DNA from: Amylostereum areolatum
Taxonomy: Eukaryota; Basidiomycota; Agaricomycetes; Russulales; Stereaceae
NCBI GenBank assembly: GCA_012932865.1
Contig: SAXG01000008.1
Coordinates: 558,001 to 622,000, forward strand
Reading direction: 5' to 3'
Length of the DNA stretch: 64,000 bases
The notes below the pieces were generated by a model. That model was not told where the DNA came from. It did not search any database and saw only the letters and a list, made by a program, of their open reading frames with translations. The position numbers and the translations under genes were made by a program. The first letter of the stretch is position 1. Each line of letters opens with the position of its first letter. This document shows, piece after piece, positions 35,895 to 47,900 of this stretch.

Positions 35895-38034
35895 TCACTT
35901 CAAACGAAGAACTACCTCCGACCCTTCCTCCAACCACCAGCCGATCTCTCTGCCTTCATCCGCTCCATCTTGGCTTTCCAAGCGATGAGAAACTTCCGTC
36001 GGACATCCGGACCCACATCTCAGCCTGCGCACCTCGGGGTGCCTTGAGCGACTTGAGGAGCTTGAGACGTGCGATACGCAGCGGTGCACTCGGAAGGATG
36101 CGAACGTCTGAAAACGAAGCAACACGTGATGGATCTGGAGGAGACGGGCCCTCGAACAAGCTCGCTTTTATGTCTATAAGAAGAAAGACATAGGTGGTTG
36201 GGGTGAGCGGAGAGCGACGGAGATAAGAGACACGCACGAATGAGGCGACTACTGAGTTTTTCATCTTTGGACGGTGCCACGGGGAGGGCTTCGGCGGACG
36301 TACCATACTCTGTACGCGCACAGGAAGACCGAGCCCGCCGAACGAACACAGCCGGAAAAGAAACGTCCGCGAGTGGCAAGATACGGGCAAGAATGGACAG
36401 CATACGCGTCAGGGCTGATTCAAGGGTTGGAGAGACCAGGAGTGGGCCTTACGTTGGCATAAAGCCGCCCAACGGGGATGGGCCTCGTGTCGTGCAGTCT
36501 CTGATGCAAAATCGCTATGGGAGACCAGAGATATGTAGAAGAGTTCCGCATCGCTACGTTGTCTGTCTGAAATCTGTGGCGAGAAATATCATCCACCGGC
36601 AGTTTGTCAGGAACATGTCAATTTCTAGAAGCATACAAAGAAAACTCACAGGAGCGCCGTCGAGTGTTCGGAGCGCTGGGAGCCGCGCAATGGTAATCTG
36701 TCGCCATGTTCGAGAGGTTATAGGATCTGCACATACGTTTCAATCCCGTGAAACATAAACAAATGGGGATGGTCATGGGCGTACCTTCCGCTAAGGGTGT
36801 CGAAATGAGACGGAGTTCTTCCAACTGCGGACACCATGCTGTGAGAGCGTCAACAGAGGACCAGGTCGACACTTGCGTTGAGGACAATGAAAGATATTTC
36901 CAAGGAAAGACATCCGACTCAGATGACATAGGAGGGATTGTATTGATGTCGTTTGAAGTTAGAATCAACCTCGCTAACCTGAATGCAATTCAGAGGTTTG
37001 CTAGAATAAAAATCGGGAGAAAAAATACTGGCGAAAAGGCCTAAGAGCCGTGCACAAGTTCTCCCAACTTGATAGTCGATTACTATCCAGGTTGAGCGAC
37101 TCAAGAACAAGCTCTTGTGGACTGGGCGAATGCTCCGTAAACAAAGTTGTTAAGCGGTTATAACCCATCTCAACCTGTTTCAGTGAGGGCATGCATACGA
37201 TGACGTCTAGCATCGCTTGCCATGTCATGAGCGTGGCGTTGAGTTGTAGTTCCACCAAATGATGGAACATCCGGAGCTCGGAGACGGGAGTCACAAACGG
37301 TTGTAGCCGGTTGTTACTGCGGGGGACTGAACAAAAATTCATTTCCTGCAGTGGATCAGCGTACTTTAGAGCAAGTCTTTCCAGCAGAGGTAATTCTGTT
37401 GTGATCAGGGCAATGACGTCCCAACTGGGTATAAGGCTGAACGAAAGATCAACGCCTCTAACACCTGTGCGACCACGGATCATGAACTCGACGAACAGAT
37501 CCAGCGATGGTCCACGCACTGGGACATTTCGCCCGGAGCAGGCCAGGCTCGTCGGCACTAGAGACATTCTCCTTGTCCAAACTGATGTCGCGGAGATGTT
37601 CTAGACGTGAAAATTTGTTGCGTATCTTGTCCATGTTCACCACTTCCACCTCGATCGCGCCTTTGGATGAGCCCAGGATCACAAATTCCTGTGCCGACGT
37701 TCCGCGGGGTAGCTCAACGTATTTCTCGACGAGTGCACGTAGAAAGGATCTCCCATAATCGATACCGGCAGAGGTTGCACGAATAAAAGAGCCAGAATTG
37801 GGAATCCTGAGGAGTGTGAAAAGACAACGCAGGAACGAGCATGGTTCGAGCGGGGACTCACAAACAATGAAAGTACCGTCGACCGTCCTTGACACCGTCG
37901 TGCTTTCCACGACTGGGGTCGTCCCATTCCACCCCAACCCATTCTCCCTTAGTGCCTTCAACTTGACCAACATATCTGACCGTTCCATAAAACCCAGAGA
38001 GTGCGAGTCGGCTTCCGATGGCGGGGTGAGACAT
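35895..38034 (-). CDS. Tubulin-specific chaperone E (TBCE), C-terminal frameshift
   Basis: Cofactor in alpha-tubulin folding and heterodimer assembly. Exons 37862-38034, 37520-37806, 37029-37464, 36785-36978, 36650-36726, 36453-36573, 36238-36309 and 35956-36173 (to the first stop; 525 aa). The N-terminal CAP-Gly domain is clear (GFYGTVRYVGQVEGTKGEWV, WDDPSRGKHDG, NSGSFIR). Leucine-rich repeats follow (LVELQLNATLMTW, LESLNLDSNRLSSW, LARLILTSNDI), then a ubiquitin-like end. The expected terminus EIGWWLEEGSEVVLRLK is present to 35895 but one frame away. Removing one base near 35975-35979 restores MSDGSFSSL into that end. As sequenced, the stop is at 35956 and the last 31 residues or so of the expected protein are lost. 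See the finding on single-base insertions. Confidence 0.9.
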
Positions 38035-38800
38035 GGTGAACGGAGCAAGCGGGGCGAACGGCGAGGACGATCACGGGCGTTTCCCGCCGGCTTAGGTTAG
38101 TCTGCTTTTCTCCGCGACGCGCTTGTCGAGTGATAGGGGGAGCTCGCTGATTGGCTGAGAGGACTTATCGAGACAGGTTACCACAGAGAAATATTGTTTA
38201 GACTAACTGATCTGAGTTGACGACGAGACGCAAACCAAACGAGTTAATGGCAGTCGAGACATCGACGGCTACTGGTACATTTACCTCTTTATTTCATTCA
38301 ACATGTTCCCGCCTTAGCTTAGAAAGTTCAAACAGAGACCGCGCTTTCCACGCGCGATAAACAAAAGTCGCAGTGTTTTCGAGTCCTGGGAGCTTTCTTG
38401 GAGCTACCCTGGCTCATGATATAAACGGTAGCACGAGGCGACGCAAGGTGCGTATGCATATCCTACACAGCATCCTTTCGAGTAAAAAAGGCCAATCGAG
38501 TTGTGGATGCCTCGCTACTCGTGGTTGACTCGAAGGCCCACCGACGCTACAGGTGTCAGCAGGCCTTCGAGATCCCTATACTTTCTCCACTGGATCCGCA
38601 GCGGATACACTGGCACTTCGTACCATGTCCCAAGGTCTCAACCCTCATCCACAACTTACAAAATACATGAAGCCTTTGGAAGAAGAATGATGGAGGAGCT
38701 GCCGAGGCCCGAGTCGGGAATACCATAGGTACATTTTCATCTTGTTGACTTGAGAGATTCAGCCTCTCGATCATCTCTCATATTCGCACCTGCGAAGGAT
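38035..38800. other. Intergenic between divergent TBCE and HIBCH
   Basis: 766 bases of upstream sequence for both genes. No gene, repeat or strong promoter box seen. Confidence 0.5.
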
Positions 38801-40660
38801 ATGTTGCGGTTGGCGAGAATGACATTGCGTACGCGTTTCGCTGCAGAAAGGGCAGGCGCAATTGCGCGACACATGTCTTCCTCGAGTTCGTCTGCCCCAA
38901 CCCCAGAAGAGGTATGCTCATATGTTCCCTCACCCTTGATACAGCTCAATAGTCACTGCTTTGTAGCCTACCGTTCTGTTTGAAGAGAACTTGTCCACCC
39001 GCCGATTCATTCTCAACCGTCCCACGAAAGCTCAATGCGCTGGATAGACCGACTCTCGAACTACTTGCCCCAAAACTCGAGGTACGTGGTCTATGGCTTA
39101 TGTTGTCTAGTCCTGCCTCAATGCCATGCAATCATTAGCACTGGTCGAAATCCGATCTCGGACGCATCATTGTTGGCTCGAGTAACGGGCGAGCGTTCTC
39201 TGCGGGCGGTGATGTTGCTGGTCAGTATCATCTATACCGGTGTCATGCCCTACATTCGCCAAATCTTCACATCCTACAGGTGTTGTTCAGGACGCCGCCG
39301 AAGATGCCACACGACCTAATGCGATTTCGTTCTTCCAACGCGAGTACGTATGGCTGTGTGTAGCTTTCCCGCTCCAACCTGACTCCAATACGTCTAACTT
39401 TCAAGGTTCGGTCTCGACTACTTCCTTGCCGCGCAATCGAAACCATATGTGGCTGTTCTGGACGGATTTACGAGTGCGTCAAGCTTGACCTTCTCACTGC
39501 ACAACTCTGATGAATCACCAAAGTGGGAGGTGGCTACGGTCTCGCCGCGCCGGCCGCTTTCAAGGTTGCGACGGAGAAGACGTTGTTTGCCATGCCAGAA
39601 ACGAAGATTGGGTACTTTCCCGATGTTGGTGCATCTTACTTCCTCTCCCGTCTCGACGGTGAGCTCGGCACGTATCTCGCTCTGACGGGAACGACGTTGG
39701 CGGGTCGCGCAGTCTTGTAGGTGGTCTCCAGTGCGTCCATTGTATCACGTATCAATGACTCTGTTGACTGCAGCGAACTGGGAATGGCGACGCACTTCAT
39801 TTCCTCATCACGAGTACCCATTCTACTGGACCGTCTGGCTACGCTGGAGGAACCTACCTTCGGAAAAATAAACAGGATCCTTGAAGACCTTCACCATGAA
39901 CGCGAACCCGAGGACCCAGCTACTCCTCTAACCGGCGAAGTTCGCACTGCCTTGGACTCCTCATTCTCCCGGCGAACCGTCGAAGAAATTATTGTCGCTC
40001 TGCAGAAGCACGCAGACACCGGCGCAACACCGGAAGTAGTCCAATGGGCCAAAGACACTCTTGCCACACTGGAGTTGCGTAGTCCTACCAGCCTGAAAGT
40101 CGCACTCCTGGCAATCCGTAAGGGAAAGAGTCAGAGCCTCTTCGATGCATACAAGATGGAACTCCGCATTGCGACTGCGTATTGTGTACGGCTCTTTCAT
40201 CGTATTGTCATCGATGGATTGCTTGATGCCCTTCTCTATCTAGAACGGCGCCACACCCGACTTCAACACTGGCGTTACGACCGTAATTCTCAACAAAGAT
40301 CAGATATCGAGGCCGCAGTGGTCCCCTGGCTCGCTCAAGGAGGTCAACATTGCCGACCTGGAGAAGAAGTTCTTCCAGGAAGCTCCATCTAGCCAGCAGT
40401 TGACTCTGCCCGAGTTCCTTCAAGGGCCACACGATACACCACCAGACCCGATGCGATACGCACTGCCCACCGAGGGTGTGATCAGGAAGGAGATTGTAGG
40501 AGAAAGCAAATCGAGTTCGGGTACCGCGCTCACGTTGGACGAGCTTGTGGAAAGACTCGAACAGGTAACCGACAACAAACACGGAGTTCGTGAAAAGGTG
40601 CGGGAGGTGGTCGCAAGACGGTGCGAGCTGGACCAAGGTCAATACCTCCGGTGGAAGTGA
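38801..40660 (+). CDS. 3-hydroxyisobutyryl-CoA hydrolase, mitochondrial; one frameshift
   Basis: Valine catabolism enzyme of the crotonase superfamily (HIBCH). Exons 38801-38911, 38967-39081, 39139-39220, 39280-39343, 39406-39473, 39524-39716, 39774-40185 and 40244-40660; 486 aa once one base is dropped. The N terminus [20 protein letters not shown] looks like a mitochondrial presequence. Motifs: [27 protein letters not shown], the catalytic [20 protein letters not shown], and [19 protein letters not shown]. Exon 2 is 115 nt but must be 114: after RFILNRPT the frame is broken at AAA 39027-39029, and with AA it continues [13 protein letters not shown] as expected. The frame is otherwise intact, so I treat it as a functional gene with a likely sequence error. 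Confidence 0.92.
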
Positions 40661-42667
40661 GTGGCGGTGTTGATCTCATGCTCGATATTGTCGGGAGCCG
40701 CATTTAACTTGCGTCCTGTTCTTATATATGAATGCATTACTCTTGCGTGTCATAATTCCTTGATTTTGTTCTCAACGAAGGCGAACTACATCTGTATTCG
40801 TCGCAATTCACATACCACAGCTCAACTCTACCGTACCGAATGGACATCATCATCGTGGAACACATCGGTGAGAGTAATGGAAATTTTACTTCTGTTAGTA
40901 CATACGTATTCCTCCTACATGGAACTGGATGGTTGTCAAGTGTAGAATTATTCCAGAACGCGTACTCGCAGCTACGTCTGAAGGGGTAGAAAAACATCTA
41001 ATCATCAACAAAAATACCACCTTGGCACCCGTTTGAGTACTATGGCGTTAGGGGCCTCGGCAGATGGTGAAGAAAGAGGACGGGCCTCCTTCCACGTAGC
41101 GGTTGCGACGTAGCGGACAAAATTTGACGGATCGGCTCAGTCTACAGAATTACGATGGGAACAACTTCCCGGACAGCGTGTGCTTCTTTGAAGAACGATG
41201 CCATCGCCTATCGCAAGAGCTTTCTTTGGGAGGATAGTATGTAGGCCTGTCACAATATCTCGCTTACCGAGCCCTGTAGTACAGCAAGTAACGGAGCTCG
41301 TATGCATCCGTGCAGTCCATCGAGCCAACTAAACTGGAACGCGGTGGTTCCTACTTCACACTTAGGAAGGAAGTAATGCAACCCAGCGAACCGGTCAGCC
41401 AGCTTCGATGAGTCGTTGTGAATCCGATTCAAGCCCCGGCGATTGAGACGCCGATGGAATCCGTCCCTACACTTGGGTCTCGGCGTTCAGCGAGATGTTT
41501 TGCGCGCACTCTCCTTCCCTCCGTTGGATCCACTACAGTTGTGACTTGTTCTGTGGCTGCGGGTCCTTCATCCTAAACAGGGACGACTTTGCGATGCAAG
41601 GATCCTGACTTCATGTCGCCGAGATGTTACAGACGCCCATTTTGAGATTCGTTTGTCAAGATCTCCTCGGAGCAAGTCTATTATCCAGGAAAGGGAACGG
41701 TAGCGTACTGCTGCCGCGGCGTTGAGCTACGTTCCGCAGAAGTAAGCCAGATTAGAGGAATACCCATCACAGCAACATTGATCCCATGGGGAATTCGAAA
41801 GGCGTTTAAGGAAGAAAGGCCACGAGGCTGTGCAAGCTCACTTACACCCTGGCGGCGGCGTCGGGGAACCGCGAACTTCGAAGCAGATTCCTCTCGGGAA
41901 TTTCGCCCCCTCTGAGCATTGGTTTCTCGAGAACGATGCGATTGTACTTGACGCGATTTCAGTAATTTTGAGTCAGGGTCGTCATAATAAGCTCTCACCA
42001 GTGCACTTGAACACAGAACGAGGGCGGACTTGAAACAATGATCATCGGGCTGCTGACTCAAGGACGCGACTTGTCTCTTCGTATACAGTGCCGCTATGAA
42101 ACAAAAAAAATACTGCTGCGAGGTCAACCGCCTATGCGGCGTTGGGAATCGAGAGCAGTGGGGAACGCGGGTGGGCCTCGCTACAGTACGTTCGGGCACT
42201 CCCACGAGCATCACTACACGGTACAGGCCCTCATGCAGCGGCCAACTCCAGCAGGTGATGCACTTCATCATCCGTCGATCTAAGTAAGGAGTCAGCGCGT
42301 CTCTACTTGTTACACCCGTGGCAGCGACGGACCGGGTGGATACGTATGGGCCTGAAGGCAATCGGCGATGCCGGGAATTTGGCCTCATGCGATGAGGTGC
42401 TGGGACTCGCTTCGTACTCTACCTCTTTGCTTGTTTGAACCACTCAGCATCTGATCAGGCGGGGTTATCCACGAGGAACGTCGGAGCGTGAGATGTCGTG
42501 TAGCATTGCCGTCACCTGCACAGGGTGGGGTTGGGTTGAACACATACGGGGTGGACGTATAAAGGTCGACTGTGTCGACTTACCTCGGTATCATCATTCA
42601 TCTCTTGCATCTCTCCATCCTGACTTCGACCACTTTCCTTCCACGTAATACCATATCCTCCACCATA
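40661..42667. other. Gene-poor gap before indoleamine dioxygenase
   Basis: About 2 kb. The longest frame (minus strand, 41681-42388) has no recognisable domain, biased composition or splice support, so I leave it out. A TATA box for the next gene lies at 42558-42564. Confidence 0.5.
42558..42564 (+). promoter_or_regulatory. TATA box of the indoleamine dioxygenase gene
   Basis: TATAAAG 104 bases before the ATG at 42668; position and motif only. Confidence 0.45.
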
Positions 42668-44130
42668 ATGGACTTCTCACTCCCCTACCCCTCCTCCCTC
42701 CTGAAGCTCTTCTTCCAAGTGATGAACCCAAGAAGACTCCTTCCTGGACTCGACCTGGGACATCGAGGGATGCGTTCCATGGAAGACTACGATATCGACG
42801 CCGCGACCGGTTTCTTCCCGCCAGAACCTCTGCCCCGACTCGACGGCCAGTTCGAGATCTGGGAAAACGCATTGGACGAGGCGGTGAAGAAGCTGAGCCT
42901 CGGAGAAGATACAAGGGAAGCGGCGAAGGCAAAACGTGCTGATGGCGAATCCTGGCGAGCCACTATTCGTTCAGTAAGAGATTTTCGTCCATGACATCTA
43001 ATTCAACACTAACCTTCACCCGTCCAGATGCCACAGCTCGAAACCGCATGCCTCGGCGACGACCTTCGACTTCTCCAGCGCGCGCATAAAGTCCTCGCGT
43101 TCCTCATCCAATTCTTCGTCCATTCGCACCCACCTTCGGAGGACAAAACTCCTATGATTGTCCCAAAGTGTCTTGCTATCCCCATCGTCGATGTTTCCCG
43201 TATCCTTGGTATTGCAGCCCGTCCTCACCTTCGCCGACACGGTTCTGTGGAACGCCGAACCCGTCGACCCTCGCCTGCCACTGTCACCCAGCAATGTACG
43301 GTTTATCCATACCTTTTCCGGCACGAACACAGAACACGAGTTTCTACGTGTCCTCGATGAAAGCGGAAATGCGCGGCGTCGAGATCCTCCGGATTGTCGA
43401 TAGCTATGTCCACCTTCCGAATCCCACCGATGTCCTGTCGATGTCCAAAACGTCCAGGGACCTCATGCGACTGGCCGCTGTCGTGCAGGACTTGACGGAA
43501 ATCATGGGGATGATCAAGAACCACGTCGATCCCACATAGCTTCTACTGGGAGGTTCGCCACTGGTACAAAGGCACCCCAGCCAACGGCCCAGACACTTCG
43601 CGGTGGATCTACGAGGGTGTTCCCGACTCCGACAAGTTGGATCTCAGCGGGCCATCGGCGGGGCAGAGCACAGTCATGCATGCCATCGACGTGTTCCTCG
43701 ATGTCGACCACAAGCAGGAGCAGCGCCGCACTCCCGCGCCATCCGAGGCGAAACAAAAAGGCGGACAAGGGGATTCATGGAGAGGATGTGGAAATACATG
43801 CCAGGCGCACACCAGCAGTACCTCCACGATCTTCGTGCGATCCCGACGCCCATCCGATCTCTTGCAAAAGAGTCTCCTCGTGTCCGTGAGGCCTACGACC
43901 TCTCCGTCTTGTCCCTCAAGAAGTTCCGCGATTCGCATATCCAGGTCGCGTGCTTGTACGTCATCTCCATGGCGCGGTCGACACCGCCAGGGACACCGGA
44001 AGAGGCCAAAGAGCGTGCAGAGCTGCAGGTCAGCACTGGACCGAGCAAAGGGACTGGAGGTAACGATTTGGCATCGCTGTTGAAGTCGACACGCGATGCG
44101 ACAAACCGAACGGTCTTGTCGAGGAAGTAA
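42668..44130 (+). CDS. Indoleamine 2,3-dioxygenase (fungal IDO), five frameshifts as sequenced
   Basis: Haem dioxygenase opening the indole ring of tryptophan to N-formylkynurenine (NAD synthesis, tryptophan breakdown). Exons 42668-42973 and 43028-44130. The conserved sequence is complete but jumps frame five times. Exon 2 is 1103 nt; removing one base from each of five runs (CCC 43218-43220, TTT 43341-43343, CCC 43531-43533, AAAAA 43755-43759, GGGG 43769-43772) gives 1098 nt and one frame of 467 aa in total. Family blocks: DYDIDAATGFFPPEPLPRL, DDLRLLQRAHKVLAFL, LTFADTVLWN, FYWEVRHWYKG, LSGPSAGQSTVMHAIDVFLD, RMWKYMPGAHQQYL and RDSHIQVACLYVI (His of SHIQ is the proximal haem ligand). All five disruptions are +1 in runs of three or more, which favours sequencing error; decay of a real pseudogene is the alternative. 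Confidence 0.88.
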
Positions 44131-44950
44131 AACGGTTTGGATTTCTGCTTTGTTCCCCTCAACCAAAATCATGGACATCTCTCCGCATCGTAATTTGGAC
44201 CATTCGGGTATTTATTTGCATTTCATAACACGCTGTAGCAGAGTTCATCATCACCCCCCTCGATCCTGTATCCTTATTACCTAGGACTGTAGTACGAAGA
44301 GTTATATTCTTTAGCCCACATATCATATAATGCAATACATAATACATTACCTTCACCATTTTGAAACCCGAAGAAGTAAAACTTGCAGAGGGCCATATGC
44401 AGTGCAACCAGTGGATAGGTTTGAGAGCTGAAGAGGCTGCAAGTGTGACACGCAGGCTGGTGCCGCGAGTTGGAATGTCTCACCGAAATTGAGACGAAAC
44501 ACGAAAGGGAGGGGTGAGCGTGAGCAGGCGTAGACGGGCCAGAAGCTGTATTGGTTGTGGTGGGAAGAAGAGACGGAGGTCCCACCGGCAGGTGGCGGAA
44601 GGGTGGCGGAGGACGCGTCGGTGGCAGATGTGGCTGAGCGCCCGGCGGTGTGGCCGAGCCGACTGCTTTTGTGTTGGTTGAGGACAACGTCCGCTGCCCT
44701 TGCGACGCGTCGCCGGCGAAGAAGGCCATTCTTTATCGTCCTAGCTCTTTGTCTACCTCACAATACACGCTCCCTTCTCTCGGAGCCTCAAAAACAAGGC
44801 GGCACACATAGCAACTGTGATCTCGAATACACAACTCTTTGCTTCCGCCTTCACCCTGCGCTACCGCCCACCACATCTCCCCCTCTGAGGAGTCAGTCTC
44901 CTCCGATTGCATAGCTATTCTTCAAATCTACTTGGATTGACAAATTTGCA
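44131..44950. other. Intergenic between IDO and orphan membrane protein
   Basis: 820 bases, both genes on +. Nothing recognised. Confidence 0.5.
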
Positions 44951-47900
44951 ATGGCATCAGCCGCATCCTCGCCCTCCACATACACGCCGCGACATGTACG
45001 CGCTCTCAGTCCTCCTCTTTCCGCTGCCACGGGAAGCACAGTTGGCCCGCAAATGCAGAGGCTGAATATCGTCACACGACTTGCAATTGAGGGTCATGCA
45101 AAGAAGGGAGACAGTGTTACAATAAAAATGTATTTGAAGGTACGTACGTGGCTGGTTGTCCAGTATCATAGACAGCTTACTGACACTACCCTGTAGCTTG
45201 CATTACCCTGCGGACAATATCACCCCAGGAAGCGCGATTCCTCTTTTCAAAGGTGTGACTGACGATGTGCCCATTGTATGCTTTGCCTGATTGACCTTCT
45301 CGTAGAGGAGGACGTCAAAATTCTTGATTCTGAAGTTCATCCTCTTGACCACTCTTCCAGCCCCTACAACTTCTCGTCTTCCGCATCCCCGCTTCTTCAT
45401 AATGCTGCAAGAGCTCTGAACCTCCCCGCACGATTGCCTCATTCTTACCTAACGCTATTCGGACAGCAATCTTCAACCTCATCTCGATACGCGTCGTCGT
45501 CATCCAGTAAAGATCCAGAGTCCCCACGGCTAGACGAGAAGTACACCGGACATATCCTTGTTAGCGGCTATCAAGTGTCTTTCGTGCTCCCCAAAGAGTT
45601 CCCACCAAAGCCTCGCGCAAACGGTCGTCACGATGAAAATGGCGATTTTACTCCTCTGCAATCCAAATTTCGAAGCAGGCGTGGGTCTGTCGGGGAGAAG
45701 AATGTAATACTGTTCATGGCCGGGATAAAGATGATTGTGCCGTACTTGTCTAAACCGCCAAGAGCTCCGTGGCTCGTAAGTGCTCTCCTTAACATTTTAT
45801 CTCAGTGTACCTGACAAGTCCTGCTGTCAGCTTTCAATACCGACGCCTCGCTGTCTATCCAACAACCTCAAACTACACATATTCTCGCCCAACGCCCCCC
45901 CGTCAAATTCGTCATCCTTCCAATCCTTGTCTTCCAACGACGGTGACTCCGATGCACCGTCATGGGACATGACGGCTGACCCACACGTTACCCGGTCGTC
46001 GTCAACCTCTCGTCGCTCTACATACCAGTACCAGCACTTTGCCGATGACGAGAGCAGCGACTCCGCAAGTGCTCCAGGATTCGCCGATGGCGTGGGCATC
46101 CAAGGTTCCTTTCCCAGCACCGAGCGCGTCCGTGTACGCTGGGCCGCTCCTGTGCGAAGCGTAGATGACGGCATACATGACGGTCGCCGCCGAGTTGGTG
46201 TCGAGGATGTGCGTGGAGAGATGATGTGCACAGTCCTCGGCCGCGGACGCGAACGTAGAGGAGAACGCGAGGGTATTGTCATGCACCTGGAATACAAGGG
46301 ATCATGTCAAGGCGTATGGTTTCCTGGCGTTGCAACACTGCTTGGCATGGATATCGGGCTCGAGGCCAAGGGCTGTGATGTCTGTTGGGCCCGGGGTCAC
46401 GAAGCCAAGTGGGACATCATTGGTGGGACGGGGTATACAGGCCATGAATGGGGCGGTTCCGACGAAGTGCGGGTAGTTGAAAGACAGTCTTCATTCGAAA
46501 TGCCACAACTGGTGGTTTCTTCCGACTCCCCCTCGGCCGGACCATCCAATGGCCATGTTTCCAGCTCTGCGTCGTCGACGGCGTCACTGCTTCGTGCTCC
46601 CTTACCGTCCCAAAATGTCCCGGAATATTCTTTCGAAAGCGCACCCACGACCCCCTCTGACACAGGCATTTCCTCCATGATGTCTACGGATGCCGATTCC
46701 AAAGGACGCAGTCGCGCTTCTTCTTTGGCGGAGCGCGATACCGAACCTTCCTCTCCAATCACTCTACACCTCAATATTAACGACCTCTTGCCGCCCAACA
46801 CGAACCCATTCACATTCACTCTGTCCGGAACCGTGCTGGTCGCTCCGCGGAAATCTGGACCCCCTCCTTCACCTCCTTCATCTGACCGCGATGATATCGA
46901 GGATCTGGCGGTTGTTTTCCCCCGCTTCCGCGTGCTCGCCGCCGACGCGGAAAGGATCGAAACAACTGTCCGAAACAACGTCGAGACGTCAACAGAAACT
47001 TTGGCCGTCCACGTCTCGTCAGATCTCAAGGCCCGCAGGACCGAATTGACTCGAGGTGGAAGAACGAGATTAGGGCCTGAAGGAGGCCGTGCGGTGTTGC
47101 AAGCCCGCCCGACAACTCGTGGCATGCGGTCTCTTTCGCCCTTTCCGAACGCTCGTCGCGAGGATTCTGACAGTCAGAGTCTCCCACCGAGCAGGGCGCG
47201 GTCGCCAAATCTGCAGCGCATTGCATCCTCGTCGGCGCTTAGGGAAACGCTTTTGACATCTATACGCCCGCGCAGGGACGGGGACCTCATGATACCATAC
47301 GTTGATGCGACGGTGTCACCACTCTCCACCACAGGAACAGGTTCCGTAGACTCGTATGCTGTACGTGTCGTACTTCCCGCGCCAGCTGACTCGGAGAGCG
47401 AGTGGCTCGAATTCTTCCTCGCTCAACCGGCGTCAACGCCTTCCACTTCCGACGCGGCTAACGCGGATACAACCGGTCCTCCTCGCGTGGAGATTGTGGC
47501 GGCGAGTTTGGAAGGTGTGCCTGTCAAGTGCGAAACAAGTGCGGCGGCCAAGCCCGACAAGAGCACGATGTCGGCACTGGCTTTCGAGCAGATGAGCGGC
47601 CAGGAATGGATCACTTGGGTTCGCATTCACGTTGGTGCCATTCCAGGAGGCATCGTCGAGGTCATTTATGTCGTCAAACGGGAAAAGGCGCAAGGAGAGA
47701 AGGGCCAGAGGAAGACCAAAGGCAAGAATCGAGCGGACGAAACTTCAAACCTCCTGGTCATATTGCCAACCTTCGGTCATCCAATTGGCCGGGTTCAGGT
47801 CGACATCGAGTGCCCTTCGGGTGAGTCTATTGACCTGAAAGTACTGCTCCATGTTCTAAATGTATTTTCCCGAACAGATTTCGTCCTGTACTCGCTGAAC

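Noticed and set aside
41681..42388. Minus-strand open frame of 235 codons in the gap before IDO
   Set aside because: Contains no recognisable motif, has no splice partners and sits in a gene-poor gap; open frames of this size occur by chance in GC-rich fungal DNA.
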